The notes: generated from the sequence alone by a model not told the origin. DNA of 64,000 nt from Sipunculus nudus (GCA_026874595.1 CM049321.1:13099479-13163478); one strand, 5' to 3'. Shown: positions 21,741-36,358, counted from the stretch's first letter. Made by a program: numbers and translations.

Positions 21741-24700
21741 AGACAGAGGAAGCCAGAAATCATATAACTCAACAGGAAAAGTAAGTGAATGGCTGGTTAC
21801 CTTGGACCATGTTAAATTAACACAAAATATAGCATCTTCTCTTTGAATTAAATTTGCGAAATCTTCCAGTCCTCAGCAGGACAGTGGGTCCTGCTGCAGA
21901 AGACTTATTGCCGGTCCTGTCAGATCTCTGTAGGACCTGCCGTGAAGTATGTTAATTCAGTGAACGGTAACAAGCAGAAAGCATATGTAACAATGAGTGT
22001 CAATAGTTTTGTGAATTTATGAATATCATATTTAAGATATTTTGTTGTATGCAAGACTTCCGTGCACTATTCAGCCTACTCTTGGTTTGGAACTTAAACT
22101 ACATTATTTTACCTGTTAATTACACCTATAATATATAACCATACTGAATATCCTCTCAAATTTGTAAACATGTTTATATTTTATATGTGGTTGATAGTGA
22201 CGTGAACTGACTTTTCCAAAAATAAATGTTATTGTTACTAATATTTTTTACCTTTCTCAATAAAATCAATGAACTTGAATATAATTAAATTTCTACTGAC
22301 ATATAAATAGCAATCAGCGATGAAAATATTAGCTTATTATAATTCTCATGTGTCACAATTACAGACCTATCTTATTTTAGTTGACTGCGCAAGTCAAAAT
22401 TTCGCTCTTATACCCGGGCCAGACTTGCACTTAGCGCAGAATCATACTCAGAATCAATTCTGAATAGAAACGACCTGAAGCGAGTGGTAACAGACAGGAT
22501 CCGCTCAGAGAACCCTGGCACTAAATTAACATGAAATCACGTAATTCTTATCTTATCGGACATTTAACCTTATGATTATGATCACGTCCTAGACTTCATC
22601 AGTGCCAGGATCAATATTAAATTATACTTTATATGCCCAATTTTACTCAGGGCCTTATGGTCTTGGTTGAAAAATTAGTTTCATGGACACCGTGAGCTTT
22701 TTCCGAACAGCATGACTGATATCCGCACACTCATTCCCGCCAAAAATTTTATGAATGAAGTCACGTGAGCAGATTCTTACTATTAATATCTGATTGGCTC
22801 TCTGGCTACTGGGAGTCGTCAATTAGCCAATCACAGGAACGTATGCGTGGCAAACACCAGTCAGTCACCTGTCTGTCTGGGTGTCAAAATAGAATCTGAC
22901 ATCGCTGGTTGACAAATATGGATAACGAAAAGAACTCTGTTTATGCCGAAAGGCGATGAACATTCACATAATATATGAGCAAATGAAAAGGATTTCCTCT
23001 CGTTGATGTTTAACCGCTACTTGCCTAATTTTTTAGTGCAATGTGCGCCTATTATTATATCTAATTTCATCAAACCAGCGGGAAAACTCTCCTGGTTTTG
23101 CAGTGTTTTGCCCGCGTGGCGATAGTGAAAATCTTTTGAATGGTTTGGGAACCGAATTGTCTGGTCTTGCACCTCTGGTTAATATGCCACCACGATTATT
23201 GCCGCACAAATAATTGTCGATGCTAACAACAGTTTGTGTGATTCTCGGCGAATTCGTCTTTTACAGAGATATTGTAACTGCACTAGTGTATCAAGACTAT
23301 TTTTATTCTTTGCCCGTCTGCTGATCAAATGCAACGAGCAACACGAAAACGCATGTGGGAGTGTTTACGCAGATATTTTTACACATGCTTTATCATAATC
23401 TAAGAAAATAGGTCTCTGAATCAAACAATATCGTTGGAAAAAGGCCAGTGGACCCAGTTGTGCAAAACCAAAAATTTTTCTTAGGCCGACAATAGGTCCG
23501 GCTGAATTAGAGATCCTATCGAACCCTCATATATCTAGCCGGTCAGGTCCGCAGGACCGACAGATTTCGCATACTCTGGTACCTGCCAAAACATTACTGT
23601 TGGCTTACTCCTGTATATGAGTGTTAAAAACAGTGGACCGGGCACGATCACAGGCATCAACATAAACATAGTACATGGGAGTCCATGCATCAGTCAGGCC
23701 ACAACACCTGTCAATCAGCAGATCACAGGTCAAGAAGGTCCATGTAGGTACCAGTCTGGACTTCTCTTTGTTCGGGATCAGTCACACATGAGCAAAATCA
23801 GATTTCTGGTCATGCAGTCTTGTTATTGTAAATAGACACACATGGACTGTGTTTACAAATTAAAACGTAAAATCATAAAAAAGATGTTAAACAGCTCATA
23901 GGGAGGTACTGAGTCCAAGTGCTGTGACTGTTTTGCCTGGAAACAGTTGTATAAAGTAAAAGTGGACAGATAGTGTGAAAGAATAGGTATACTATTGTTC
24001 TTGATTATGTCCCTTTAAGGAAGTCCATGTTAAATACATTTTACAAATAAGATATTTTTTTCTAATTCCATGTAAAATGATGTATTAAATGATATAACAC
24101 TAACAAATATTACAAATCTTTATACAGACACAAGAAACAGATACGATCCTGATGCCTGTCTTATGCAGCATGTTATTGTTGACTTGAAAGCACCATTCAA
24201 TAACACTGTACATACCAGGCAGCCTTTATTGATCAGCAAAACATAGCTTTATAACTGGCTACAAAACCACAAATACACCCGACTCACCCTTAAGGTGTTA
24301 AACAAGAAAAGATCACAGACACACTGGTGAACAATTCTAGCCTCTTTCTCAGCACATGCGTTCCAGGAAGTGTGGGCAGATACTAGCTCTGCGTACTTCC
24401 ACAAAGCAATTCTTTAATGAATGACTTGAGGACGCACCATTTTCATACTATTCTATCCACCCCCTGGGGATTGTGACACTGATAATAAATATGACGTCAA
24501 GCACTTGACACTGTTGACATAAGACGTCAGGCCCTTAAAATTCCGACTTATGAAAAATGTCAAAACATTTCCTTGGTCACTGACTATTGTCTGGCAACTC
24601 TGACTCAGCATTAATGTATGACATCAATGGCACCTCTTATTTTTATTTAACAGTAACATAATTAAAATGACACCCTTTTTACCATTAGTAAATGGACAAA

Positions 24701-27119
24701 CATCTAGAAGCTAGTTTGAGTGATTCATTGACAAATTACAATTCTTGTCAGAATTTTAAATGCACTGTGAAAGTTTTCTCATTGAAATTTTTACTCCAGT
24801 TTTTTTATACAACTAGTTTTGCCTCTCTAACGCAGTCAACAGACTCTCTAACATAACCATCCTATTCCCGTATAACACCACAGCCAGGTCAATAACAGAA
24901 ATATAGTTTTCTGGTATCCTTCTAATAACTTATAAGACCATATGAATGTCAGATATGGGCAAACAAATCTGAGGACGCAGCTCTCAATTTACTGGCTTAG
25001 TACTAATAGTAGTCTGTATCTGATCAGTAGTCAACTGCTGTGACTGTTGATCAATTGCATCCTGTTCCTTTAGAACCAAATAAATCTAGTAGCCTTCAAA
25101 TGATTTTTTTCTACCAATTTTCATGTTATGATTCATTATGATTCAAACGATACTAACTTTAAAATCTTCATTTTCATATGCTGACATTAGTAAGGGATTC
25201 CTCCTGGTGAATTAATTTTTACTGCAAAGACATGCTTCTCCTCACTGATTCAGTAAAATACGACCACCATAGATACACTGCCAATAAGTGTTGTATCAGC
25301 ATCAGAACTGTCTGTATGGACCCACTTGATAAATTAATACCATGTAACGATGCTCAGAAAACGTGGGCTTCAGTAAAATGCTCATCTGTAATTTAGTACC
25401 AATACTACAGACAAACGAAGAAAACAATATATTTAACATAATTATTTACACACTTAAGTAAAATACTCCTTTGAAATACTGAACCCATCAAACAAAAAAT
25501 CAAGAAATATGTAGCTTTATTTATTTACACTGCTACAGTTATAGCATGGTATGAAATATGAAAAAAGCTTGCTAAAAAAAAAAAATAACCCCCAAAAAAT
25601 GCTACAATTAAACTGACATCTGATTAAATACCCTTCAATGTCAAATACTGAAATGCCTATTTAAGCCCATTAGCATTAATATGTGGGCCCGTCTGCATTA
25701 AAAACTGCCGGCATGCACATCAGGTTACAATTAGAGCAAGAAAAACTATTTATAAATTTTACAATGCTGTCGTGAGCACTATAATGACAGAGAGAACCGA
25801 AGTCTGACGAAACAAAATTAGGTTTCTGATGACTCTGCCCCCATTACGACAGTGTTTTACAGCTGCGTTCCCGCTCGCTATTTTGGAACGTGGCAATTTC
25901 TAGTGACAAGAATGGGTTGCTTTACTGCTCGTTAATTATCTTATGCTGGTGGCATTTCATTCAGCGACTGTTAGCTTATATTTTGGGATATATTTCAGTG
26001 TCCCAATCACCATCCCTTAGCCGTGTCTGTAGGTTTGTGTGAGCACATAAACAAAAGATAAAAGAAATGCATAATAAGCCTAAATTATATCATGTAACTC
26101 AACATGTATTTATAAAATTTATAATATTAAAATACTAACTTCACGAAGCAAATTCTTTCGAAAAGTAGTTGTCTTACTAGACATTCTTTATTATATGGGC
26201 AATTCATTATATGAAAAGTTAGCTTTGTATCATTTAATTTCACCTATAATGTATAACATTTTACACCACTAGACAGAACTAGCTGCTGATGAGGCTGTAA
26301 TAGAAACCTTGCTATTCCGACATTTAAAGATACATGTCATTCTTTCCTACTGTAGTGATAATCAACTAGACCCCTGCAGGTCACATTTACCCTAAAACAC
26401 AACCATTCAGCAAGCTAACGAGTATTTACTAATCATTTTTTTTTACCAGCTCATGACCAGATGGTCATACATTACAGCTGCAGTGTTTTTCAGATGACAA
26501 TTTCATGGCTGCCTAATTAAAATTTAATATCACTTCGCGTAAAATTGTCAGTGGGCTTCACTAAAAGGTCAATAAAAAATTAACTGTCAATATGTTTTTG
26601 GTACCACTCTAACTTCCAAGCCCAGTTAGTTCTGCCGTCGGGAGATATTACCAATGACAAAACCACCCAGGAATCAAAGTTACAAGGAAGGCGGACAGCT
26701 GACTCGAGCAATCATTCAAAATTATTTTTGCAATAAAATTGTAATTCAAGTGATTAGTGGGTTGAAAATAAAGGCTGTAATTGCCAGTTCTGGTGAAATG
26801 TAATAGTTCTTTAACTTAATTATGCAAGAAAACATCATTATGTGACCAATCAGGAGCATCTTGTTAACAGAAAACCCTCTATGGTTATAACACTGGCAGT
26901 AATTCAGCAGCATTTAAAACGCAGCTTGTGGGTCAAAGCTAGCATTCCATACACGTGTATGCCGTACATATGCGTATGCAGGTAGAAAACAGATGCCTTA
27001 TAATATATACTGTATAGATCTCCACGATTTGCATAGCATGAGAGGCTTGAAGCTACAGTCCCACTGAAGCAGGCAGTACTACAGATAGGCAAGGATTACC
27101 ACAGATCACCCACGATACG

Positions 27120-27725
27120 ATCCAGGTAGATCCGTGGTGATCCGGGGTGTTTTTTTGAAGAAATTACCATTTCACACAGCAGCACTATGGTAGAGCCCCG
27201 GATCGTCCCAAGAATCATATCGGTAGCACCCCGGAAATGCACTGCTAATAACCCCTGTACAGCAATGGATAGCCCCGGACCACCATGGCAGCACCCCAGA
27301 TTACCCCGAAGTGTCCCGGCAGAGCCCCAAATCGTCCTGACAGAGCCCTGGACTGTCCTGGCAACGCCCTGGACTGTCCCGGTATAGCCCCGGACCGTCC
27401 CCGCAGAGCCCCAGATAGAGGCCTGGCTCCGCCGTGTTGGTCCGTCGCTCTGCCAGGGAAAGTTCGGGTGGTTTTTTAACGTCCCGGACCTCCAATGACT
27501 GTCACGGCCTGCCCTGGACTTCCACGGCAGTGGCACGGACACCAACAGCATAGCCCCATCAGAGCTACAGAAACCTGGATCACCACGGATTACATTCCGC
27601 CACGGATCTCCACGAATCGCCCCAGCAGTTTTTGACATACAAAAACTCATGGCTTGCCCTCCTGGACCATTCCGGCAGCCTTACGGCTTACACCCCAGAC
27701 CTATCCGTGGCACTGCCGTAGCTCT
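27120..27725. repeat. GC-rich degenerate 21-bp satellite
   Basis: A GC-rich island in AT-rich intron built of degenerate 21-bp units such as CAGAGCCCTGGACTGTCCTG plus one base; the clearest run is about 27315-27420. The multiple-of-3 period leaves long frames open on both strands (184 codons on minus, with recurrent Gly-Thr-Val-Gln-Gly and Arg-Thr-Ile-Trp-Gly). No splice signals, start context or family match support a gene. Confidence 0.8.
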
Positions 27726-28884
27726 GCCAGGTCCTCTATGGGACTTGTGCTTAATAGAGCAGATTATCTGTCTAAACCCCAGCACCATTCTTACTTTGTC
27801 AAGAAATACATTATTGGCCAAATTGTTATGTTGCACCAGCCTACATTCAATCATGGCGTACCCAGAGATTGTCAGGTGTACCCATTAGGACACTGAGCCA
27901 TTACAACACAGGTTGTTTCTGCCGGATTGTTAAAATGGAAGCGACTGATTGAAAGTTTGACATGATGATATGATCCGTCTATAATGGAAAGGCAAATTAG
28001 AAAATGAAAAGGTGAATATTTCAAAGTATTACGAACCCTATATTATTATGGATATTATTATCCATCATTATTGATCATTTGTAGCTGTGCCCCCTGTAGC
28101 TTTGTTAAGTAACTAAATTTCCAAGGCTATATGGTGGGGGGGCTTTTTAAAACTCATTGTCCAATTTCTGTTTATTTTCAATAACACAGGCTTTATTTTG
28201 CGTCATGTATTGAGAGCTAATGGACCATGCCAAGAACATTTGCACACATCCACTAAAAATAAGAATTTATCTAAGCTAAATTATGTCTGGTACACCTGTG
28301 AATCAAATAACAAAAACTATATAAACGTCATTATATTATCTCCTCATTACAAGGTTGATCATAAGAGCACATTAATATTTACATTGTTAGTGTGCATTAT
28401 TGTTAGCCAGACGAGCTCCACTTAAGCTGTCATAAATGATTTTTTTTAACACCTTGTAGCACCTGTTTCAACAGGATACAATAACAAACCCCATGAAAAT
28501 AACACTGAATAAACAACTGTGTGTAATATTATGAAAAAGCTAGTAATACAACAGTATTACAAGTTCTATGGCAGTTCATCAGGATAAATTTCATCAAATT
28601 ATGAAATTGGGACAGGGAGGATAGATATGCTCCATTGATGTACAAATTCTGCACTTGTCGTATCGGAACCATGACTGTTGTTGTGTATAGGGGTATATTC
28701 CAATATCCAATGTCTACTTACTAATGATAATCCCTTGAGGCTTAAAAAAGACCAAAAACACCAAACCCACATGGTAACATAGGCTGTTCATTTTGTTTAT
28801 ACCATGTTTGGGACCCATCAAAATAGTCAAAATACATTCAAACAAGAGCACTGCAAACGTGCATAATATGCCAGACATGTATCT

Positions 28885-29340
28885 GGTGACCTCTGACCTC
28901 ATTAAATATGCATGAATTTTTATGAGAAGGTTATTCAGGTGAGAAACTCTATTGGTAAATATGTTTAATGAGTTTCATAAGAATCTATAGGATTTTTGGT
29001 AAACTTGTCACCTCGGACCTAATTAAATATGCATGGAATTTGCTGAAAATCGAACTTAGGAAAAATATTTTATTGATTAACATTTATGATGAGTTTTATT
29101 AAAAACCTAGTTATCGCGGCGACACCACAAAGTACCCTAGGGACCTATGACCTTATCAAATATGCGTGGATGTTGCCTATAATCAAAATGGGGAAGATAA
29201 TCTTTTGGTAAGTAGTTATGGTGAGTTTCGTGAAAGTGCGTCATACCCCAAAGTAAGTTATCACAGCGACACTAAAAGTTAACAGACAAACAGAGGGATG
29301 GATGAACGGTGGGTATACCATAATACTCCCGTCATACGAC
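28885..29340. repeat. Tandem repeat of about 120-135 bp, three units
   Basis: The block GACCTCATTAAATATGCATG recurs near 28895, 29016 and 29149, each followed by a similar GGTAAATA-TT-ATGAGTTT stretch. The array ends in TTAACAGACAAACAGAGGGA and a CGGCGTAAAA boundary, the usual layout of the non-autonomous elements elsewhere in the window. Confidence 0.7.
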
Positions 29341-29347
29341 CGGCGTA

Positions 29348-29865
29348 AAAAAAAGGACATCTGGTGGCAAGTTAGATGAACCAGTGTTTTGCAAAGGGCA
29401 TTTTGCAACCAGTGATCATTCAACTTCTGCACATGTATATGCAACCAACCACCTTCAGTAACAGTCTTTTTCCCGTTTGTCAACATGGGTGCTTGTTCTG
29501 TGTTAACAGACTGCATATAAACAAGCAAATTCGTAGAATTAATGTCCCCCGCTTTGGGATCCTGTTTTTCATGCTAAATAAAGGACAGACAGACAGAATG
29601 ACAGACAGACAGGCAGAAGCCAGACACTCCAAAACTAATCCCAACCAAGGTATGCATAAGAGCAGTCACTGACCAAAATTTGAATGAAATCGGATAATAT
29701 TTAGGAAAGTTATCACACGGAAACGAAATCTGACGGACAGAGACAGACAGACAGACATACCCAAAACAATGTCCCCCGCATCCGGGAGCAGGGGACAAGC
29801 TCATACATCCGTCACAGAGGCATTATCAGAACCTTTCTTAGAAGAATAACCTACAATTAATTAAT
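29348..29865 (+). repeat. Dispersed repeat family F1, copy with a different nested insertion
   Basis: Left part to about 29526 and right part from about 29795 match the 21-kb copy. A separate element with GACAGACAGAC tracts sits between them (29527-29794), flanked by ACAAGC on both sides. Confidence 0.8.
29527..29794 (+). mobile_element. Non-autonomous element nested in F1 repeat, ACAAGC target duplication
   Basis: The block AATCCCAACCAAGGTATGCA, then AATTTGAATGAAAT-GGATAA and AATGTCCCC is shared with 60870-61045, in the same orientation. Exact 6-bp direct repeats ACAAGC lie at 29521-29526 and 29795-29800, and the uninterrupted F1 copy lacks this segment. It contains GACAGACAGACA microsatellites and no coding capacity. 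Confidence 0.75.
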
Positions 29866-30434
29866 ATGCATCATAGTATTCATACCTTTCACAGGAAGAC
29901 TCAACTTAAACAGTAATGCAAAGACTTAATAAATTTTATTTAAATTTTAAATTTAATTCTTAAAGGACATTCATCTAACATTTGTTGAACACGAACATTT
30001 TATTATTGTTGTACATACTGTTATAAATGATACACATAGATTTCAATAGACATAACTAGAAATATCAGCAGAAGCTGACAAAAGCCCTCAGCCAAAAGAA
30101 CAGTGTTTAGAGGTGGTAACAGTAACAAGTACTAAATATCTGTTCTCACATAGATGTATATCTGTACATGTCTAAGTTATAAATTTAAAATGGAGAGGTA
30201 TGTACCATGATTCATAACAATCCACCAAATAATTCCTGAAAAATAAGCTTCTAAGTTTTATTCTATTATTAGCTTTGTGACCTTGAAAAGTAGGTCAAGG
30301 TCACCCATCTTTGAACTTGACCGAGATTTTGTCGATATACATCTTCACCAAAGAAATAAAATTCCTATTGTTAATCCTTTTAGAGATATCCCACTCACAA
30401 GGCCAAAGTTGAAAAATCCAAGAAAAATCATTAA

Positions 30435-33067
30435 CAAGGGACCTATGGGTCACGACGCTCAGCTGTTATATATGATAAAAAAATATTATTTAGAAATGAG
30501 GCACATGCTGGTTTTGTGTGGTAATAAATATAAGCTGTATTATGAGTTGTTGTTTAGCTAATGTATGATTTTGATAGTACCTTTGGAGACAGGGAAGAGG
30601 ATTGATTTCATTTATTTTATTAACAAATGGAGTACTACTGTCACACAGATTTTGACTTGGCCATATAACTTATAAGCAGAACATATAATATAAGAGTTTA
30701 ACTATTTATTAAAAAAATTACAAATATTGTCCCAAATATAATTTTTATTAAAAATAATAAGAGAATCATATGATTTTTTAAAATGAAATATAACTGATAT
30801 GATTATTAAAATAATATTAAAGAATATATTCATGAATGCATTCATGAATACATTTTGAAAGTATTTGCACGAGTATTCATATACTTTCATTTTTACCTGA
30901 ATTCCCATTCTTTATGCAAGAAATTTTATAATGGAGTACATAATCATATTCGTATTTAAATACAATTACAAAGTATTCGCACCATGTCTGGTATTTATTC
31001 AGTTTTCACCAAACAATGATGTTAAGAATCCTGAATATACAAAATTCACACATTTAAATAATGATCATAAGTACCTGGTTTTATGGCTTTTATTTATATT
31101 AAAAAATAACTGTAAAAAATTCATTTTGGACTAATTTCACATCAATGTACACACTAGACACAGTAGGAATCTAGATTAATATTATCAACTGCATCTTTGT
31201 TAATCATTAATTTCCTTCATATAATCCTTAATGATTAGTAATGAATAATATGATTTACTTCTTTATCATTAAAAATGAACTGAAAAATGCCATAGGTGAC
31301 TGCATGGTGTTATTCTGAATATGTGACATTCTACTCATCGATACAAGATTCTTATATCATCAGTAACTGCAAGTTAATTTCCTGTTATTATAAACTAACA
31401 AATTCCTTTTCTATTTTTCTTTAATTTGTTATTTAAAACCAATAAAAATTTATTAATTTATTGTTTATTGTTATGTTGTTGGTTAAAACTACTAGATGAG
31501 TTGGGTTGAACACCTGGATCAACTGTGGCTGGCCATAAGCTGCCTGGATTCTCCCCTCAAGCGTGCATAATTTGATGAAAGGTCAACAAGGTCAACATAC
31601 AGGTGACTCAAGAGGGGCTGGAGAGAGCCAAAGTCTGACAGGGTCTCATAAAAAACATTAATAAAAGCTACGATATTTGGCAAATTTCTTTTAGCTTTCT
31701 AAACTAAAAAGCTGAAATCCTTATGTGTGCATGATATGAAAATTATATCAACAGTGCTCACGGGAAACAAACGTGCCATGGTCACAGTTGGGCAAAATTT
31801 AAGGTACTCATTTTATATTTATACTAATAACTTATAAAATTTGAAAAATTCAGAACTAATTTTGGGTATTCAATTGAATCTTGATTAAATAATGTTACAT
31901 CCCTGACAAAAAAGATCTCTAGCTTCAGCAATGCCCTTGTTAAGGGAGTAAATATATTTCTTGATTTTTTACAAAGTGCATTATGTTTGGGCCCATAACT
32001 TAAAAAAAATACACAATACTGACATCATTTCTGGCATGTGCATAGTGAATGTATAGAAAAATATGTATATTATATATGATCAAAGTCAGATCAGTGGTTT
32101 TGATATTAGGCAGTCTTAAAGTGTAACATTGGGTTTTTAATGGAAAAATGAAGTTTTTCATTGATATCTTGAAGGAATTAAGTCCTAGTGACCAAATTCT
32201 TGGCATGGTAGGGGATTTTGGAGAAATCTAACTGTATGCCAAATTTAAGGAACTTAGAGCTGAAGCTCGGGAGCTGAGCTCTAGCAAACTGCATAACACT
32301 AGCAATATGTGACATGGTGCTTGAAAACTTGAATAAAATCTACAGTTTTTGATCAACTGGTTTCAAATTTTCGGTGTTAACAGTTGAAATGCTAACAAAA
32401 ACATGCTGTGAAAATTAAATCCACAGCAGTTACAGCAAAAAAACGTGCCATGGTCAAAGTTGGGCAAAATTTAAGGTACCAATTTTTTATTTTTGCTAAT
32501 ATTTTTAAAAATTTAAAAGATTTTGATCTAATTTTGGGTATACAATTAAATTTTGATTAATAAAAGTAATATTACTGGAAAAAAGTGCTTAGCTTTAACA
32601 AGTTTTGTGTTAAGTGATAAAATTTCTTTCCTGATTATTTACAAAATGCATTATGTTTGGGCCCATAACTTTTTTAAATTAAATAATACAGACCTAATTT
32701 CTGGCATGTACATAGGAATTATATAGAGGATTATTTATAGCAAATATGAGGAAAAACAGATGAGTGGTTTTGATATTAGGCAGTCCTAAAGTGTGAAAAT
32801 AGTTTTTTAATAAAAAATTGAGGTTTTTTCTTAATTTCTCAAAGGAATGAAGTCGCAAAGACCCAGTTTTAGGCTTGGTAGGAGATCTTGGGGACATCTA
32901 ACATTATGCTGAATTTTGGATTCCTAGGTCTTACGGTTTCAAAACGTGCCACATCTACGGACGGACGGACGGACGGACGGACGGACAGACGGACGGACAG
33001 ACGGACGGACGACGGACAATGGACCACGACTATAGCTCAGATGACTTATAGTCAGCTGAGCTAAAAA
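30435..33067. mobile_element. 2.6-kb non-autonomous element with internal 673-bp duplication
   Basis: Begins CAAGGGACCTATGGGTCACG, ACGCTCAGCTG and ends GACTTATAGTCAGCTGAGCT, AAAAAA. It contains two ~673-bp direct copies (ACGTGCCATGGTCA-AGTTGG at 31770 and 32443; GGGCCCATAACTT at 31989 and 32660). A GGAC tetranucleotide tract lies at 32958-33018. The same ends bound the 61.1-kb element. Frames of up to 81 codons carry no recognised domain. Confidence 0.75.
32958..33018. repeat. (GGAC)n tetranucleotide tract
   Basis: An almost pure ACGG/ACAG tetranucleotide run near the right end of the 2.6-kb element. Similar tracts occupy the same place in the elements at 33640, 41495, 54550, 55590 and 62590. 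Confidence 0.9.
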
Positions 33068-36000
33068 ACAGAAATTGTAGGTGGCGCCCCCAAACTCGTG
33101 CAGCAGTTACAGACCATCAGTCCCTATGATCATAGTAATTATTGTGAAAATCCACCCAATGGTTCCTGAGAAATAAGCTTCTAAATTTTTTTTCTATAAT
33201 CATCTCTAAAAAGTAGAAAAATAAGTCAAGGTCACCCATCTTCGAACTTGACCGAGATTTTGTCAATATACATCTTAACCGAAAAATAAAATTCCTACGG
33301 TGAATCCTTTTAGAGATATCCCGCTCACAAGCCCAAAGTTGAAAAATCTGATAAAAATTCATTAAGAATCAGAAATTGTAGGTGGCGCCACAAAACTTGT
33401 GTAGCAAGTACAGACTATCAGTCCCAATAATCATAGTAAGTTTTGTGAAAATCAACCAAATGGTTACTGAGTAATAAGCATCTAAGTGTTTTTCTATAAT
33501 CAGCTCTAAAATGTAGAAAAAGAGGTCAAGGTCACCCATCTTCAAACTTGACCGAGATTTTGTCGATATACATCTTTACCAAGGAAATACAATTCTGACA
33601 GTGAATCCTTTTCAAGATATCCCGCTCACAAGGTAAAAGTTAAGGACGCCGGACGGACGGACAGCTTGGGTGACGACAATAGCCCATCAGCCTAAGGGCT
33701 GAGGGCTCTAAAAAATTAATGTTACACATGTAATACAAAGGTACATTGACATCGAAATTATACTTAATAATCTAGAGATTTTCATTATGTAATTTTATTA
33801 CACATCTTACATCACTTGTACTAATACTTTTATATACAGACTGGCACTCTACCGATATACTATGACAACACTAACAAATGCCCGGTGCCCTAGGGGACGC
33901 ACATAAAAGATATGAATAAAAAAAAATATTGCAGAGTAAGTCAGAAATCAATTTTTCAGATAGGCAGGTAGATAATTGGCTTGAAATTTAAAAAAAAAAC
34001 TCTACTCCTAACATTATATACCAATCAGGTAACCCCCCCAAAAAATTCGAAACTATATCCAGGACACCCATCAATCTTGATTTAATACAATAGTGCACTT
34101 GTAACTGAGATCAACTGTGGAAAATTAATTTGTTTGTGTCAACATGAGACAAATGTGGCTTGCTATTCAATTACTTGAACAGATGCACATGTGTGCATTA
34201 ATTAGAAATTACCATGGTTAATCCATAATATTTAGATTGCTGTACACTTTTACAGGTCACGGCTCCATTTTTATGGCCTCTGGTTTGTCATGTCATCCAG
34301 GTTCGGTGATTTTGCGGATTAATAGTACACATATACAGTAATCAAGCTGAAATTCAAAACTCTTTAATGTTGACCATGACATGTTACACAGACAAATCAG
34401 ACAATCAACATCAATAGTCAAAACTTAACCTGGATTATAAGTGCTGTTTATTTAAATGGATTATAATTTTTTTTATTATTCTAGTTTGCTGAGCAACTTA
34501 GAAAGTGATATATATTAAGCCAAACATACTCACCAAAAACTTATACTTTATTTTTGCGGATAAATGTGTAAACAAGTCCTCAGTGGTGATGATATTTGGT
34601 GTTCCTGTTATGATTTCTTCAGAGTATTCACTCTGGTATTAAGTATCAAGAAACATTTTCAAAATTTAAATGAAAAGGAAGTTAAAAATTATTTCTCTTA
34701 ATTGTCAGAGCTTCGCACAAATTATTAATTTTTTTGGTTTGGCCTGAATCAAAATATTTATAAATACAAAAACATTACGTAGTAATTTATTACTTCAGAG
34801 AATATATATGACTTCTAAAATAAACATTTTAAATTAACAATGCAACCTTTCCTATTTATATTCAGTAATTTAACCTCGATATATAAACTTAAGTTAACTG
34901 GCTATGAGAAAAAATTTGGAAAACTTCACGGGTCTGAAACAAGCAAGCTGGGTTTGGTTATATTATGACACCATCATTTCCTTCTAAAATCAGGGGTATT
35001 TTTGGTAAAATCACCACACCTGTTTTAACAAAAGCCTGGGCTACTTTACAGTGCCAACTCTATTTGTACTTTTATTAAAAATCAATGACACAAACACAGC
35101 TGTGCCATTGATTGAACATGTCCAACAATAACAATTCCCATGCCAAAGCAGACCCAGCCATTCATAAATCCTACAGACATAAAGTCGTATTATTCTGCTG
35201 ATGTCTGGATATATATGTGCTGCTAGTTTTTTTCCCCGTCTATCGGTATTCAACAATTCTGCAGCCCGTATAGCTGGGTGCTGATCATAGTTAATTCCTC
35301 TCTATAATAACTGAAAATGACATTTTCACAACAAAACAAAGATAAATTATTCTATTTCAAAGGCATAGTTCCTCCATGTTCAAGGTGAATGAATTTGCCA
35401 TAGGTTATGTTACTGGTTTCATAGAAACGTTCTTATGATCGTCTTGTCTGAGCGGTGTCGAGTGCAGACATTTGCAAACTATGTCGTCTCACCAAAATAG
35501 ATATGTATGCTGAACACAACTTAAAAACCACTAATACCAACAACATATGATAACACACAGCTTTCCTGCTTTGAGTCATGTGACAGGTTATATACAAATT
35601 ATCTACAGATAGCATCTTAGTTTCTTTATGGATGGAAAAATGAGATGCAGCGAACTGTCTAGCAGCACGCAAGTGTAACTCGGTGCAAAGAAATTAGTGA
35701 TCAAAATGCTAGGAGGCCTGCAAGGTTGGGGCCATGAATGTTACTTTAAAGCAGGAAGCCCAAGCCCAGTTTTTCTTATTTATAAACTAAAATTCAGTAT
35801 TTCAGGCTGGTCATTCCAGACAGGTCTATGGTATGTTTTGTCTATTGCATCTGAAATTTTGAGAATTTTCTATTTCAGTGGGCATGATCTTGTACCTGAA
35901 GTTTATCCCAATGGCATGAAATGTCTGCTCATATGTCAGAGAGGCATTATTTGTCATACTCAAAAACACACAGAAAATCTCAATAAGGATACAAGTTTTC

Positions 36001-36358
36001 CTTATTTTATTTTAAACCATCACCAATAGCTTAAAGTATGGTTCATTTTTCATTTAAACCAGGTCAACTGTTAAATGTGGTTAAAGTTAACTTTCTGACA
36101 ATACTGTTCATCCACTGTGTGCCAAAAGACTGTTACAACCCTGCATGTTTGTTGAATTTCCCAGTGCAAAGAAGCAGGTCTCTGTTGGATTAGTAAAGTG
36201 ACTGCTAAGTCATGCAAGGCACAGGAAATGACACCAGTTACTATGGAGATGGGATTAAAATTTGTATATTCACACTCACACTATATTCATCTGTGTGAAT
36301 TCCTCACTCCTGGTCTAATGATTTGCATCAAGACTAAGTAGACCCTTTCTGTCTGAAG

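Larger units (their letters stand above)
30057..33712. mobile_element. Composite: GGTCAAGGTCACCCATCTT element split by a 2.6-kb element
   Basis: The outer element starts AGCAGAAGCTGACAAAAGCC, CTCAGCC, and ends AGCCCATCAGCCTAAGGGCT, GAGGGCT, so AGCCCTCAGCC is inverted at the two ends. Its repeated module (TAGGTGGCGCC, AGACCATCAGTCCC, GGTTCCTGAGAAATAAGC, AAGGTCACCCATCTTCGAAC) occurs about three times. It is interrupted between TCATTAA and CAGAAATTGTAGGTGGCGCC by the element at 30435-33067. Confidence 0.8.

Noticed and set aside
21855-23575. CpG-richer stretch with weak inverted ends as an internal promoter or element
   Set aside because: End similarity is short and imperfect, no transcript start signal is evident, and no second copy was seen in the window.
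27096-27650. 184-codon minus-strand frame as a possible repeat protein
   Set aside because: It lies wholly in the degenerate 21-bp satellite, the opposite strand is also open, and no start, splice or family evidence supports it.
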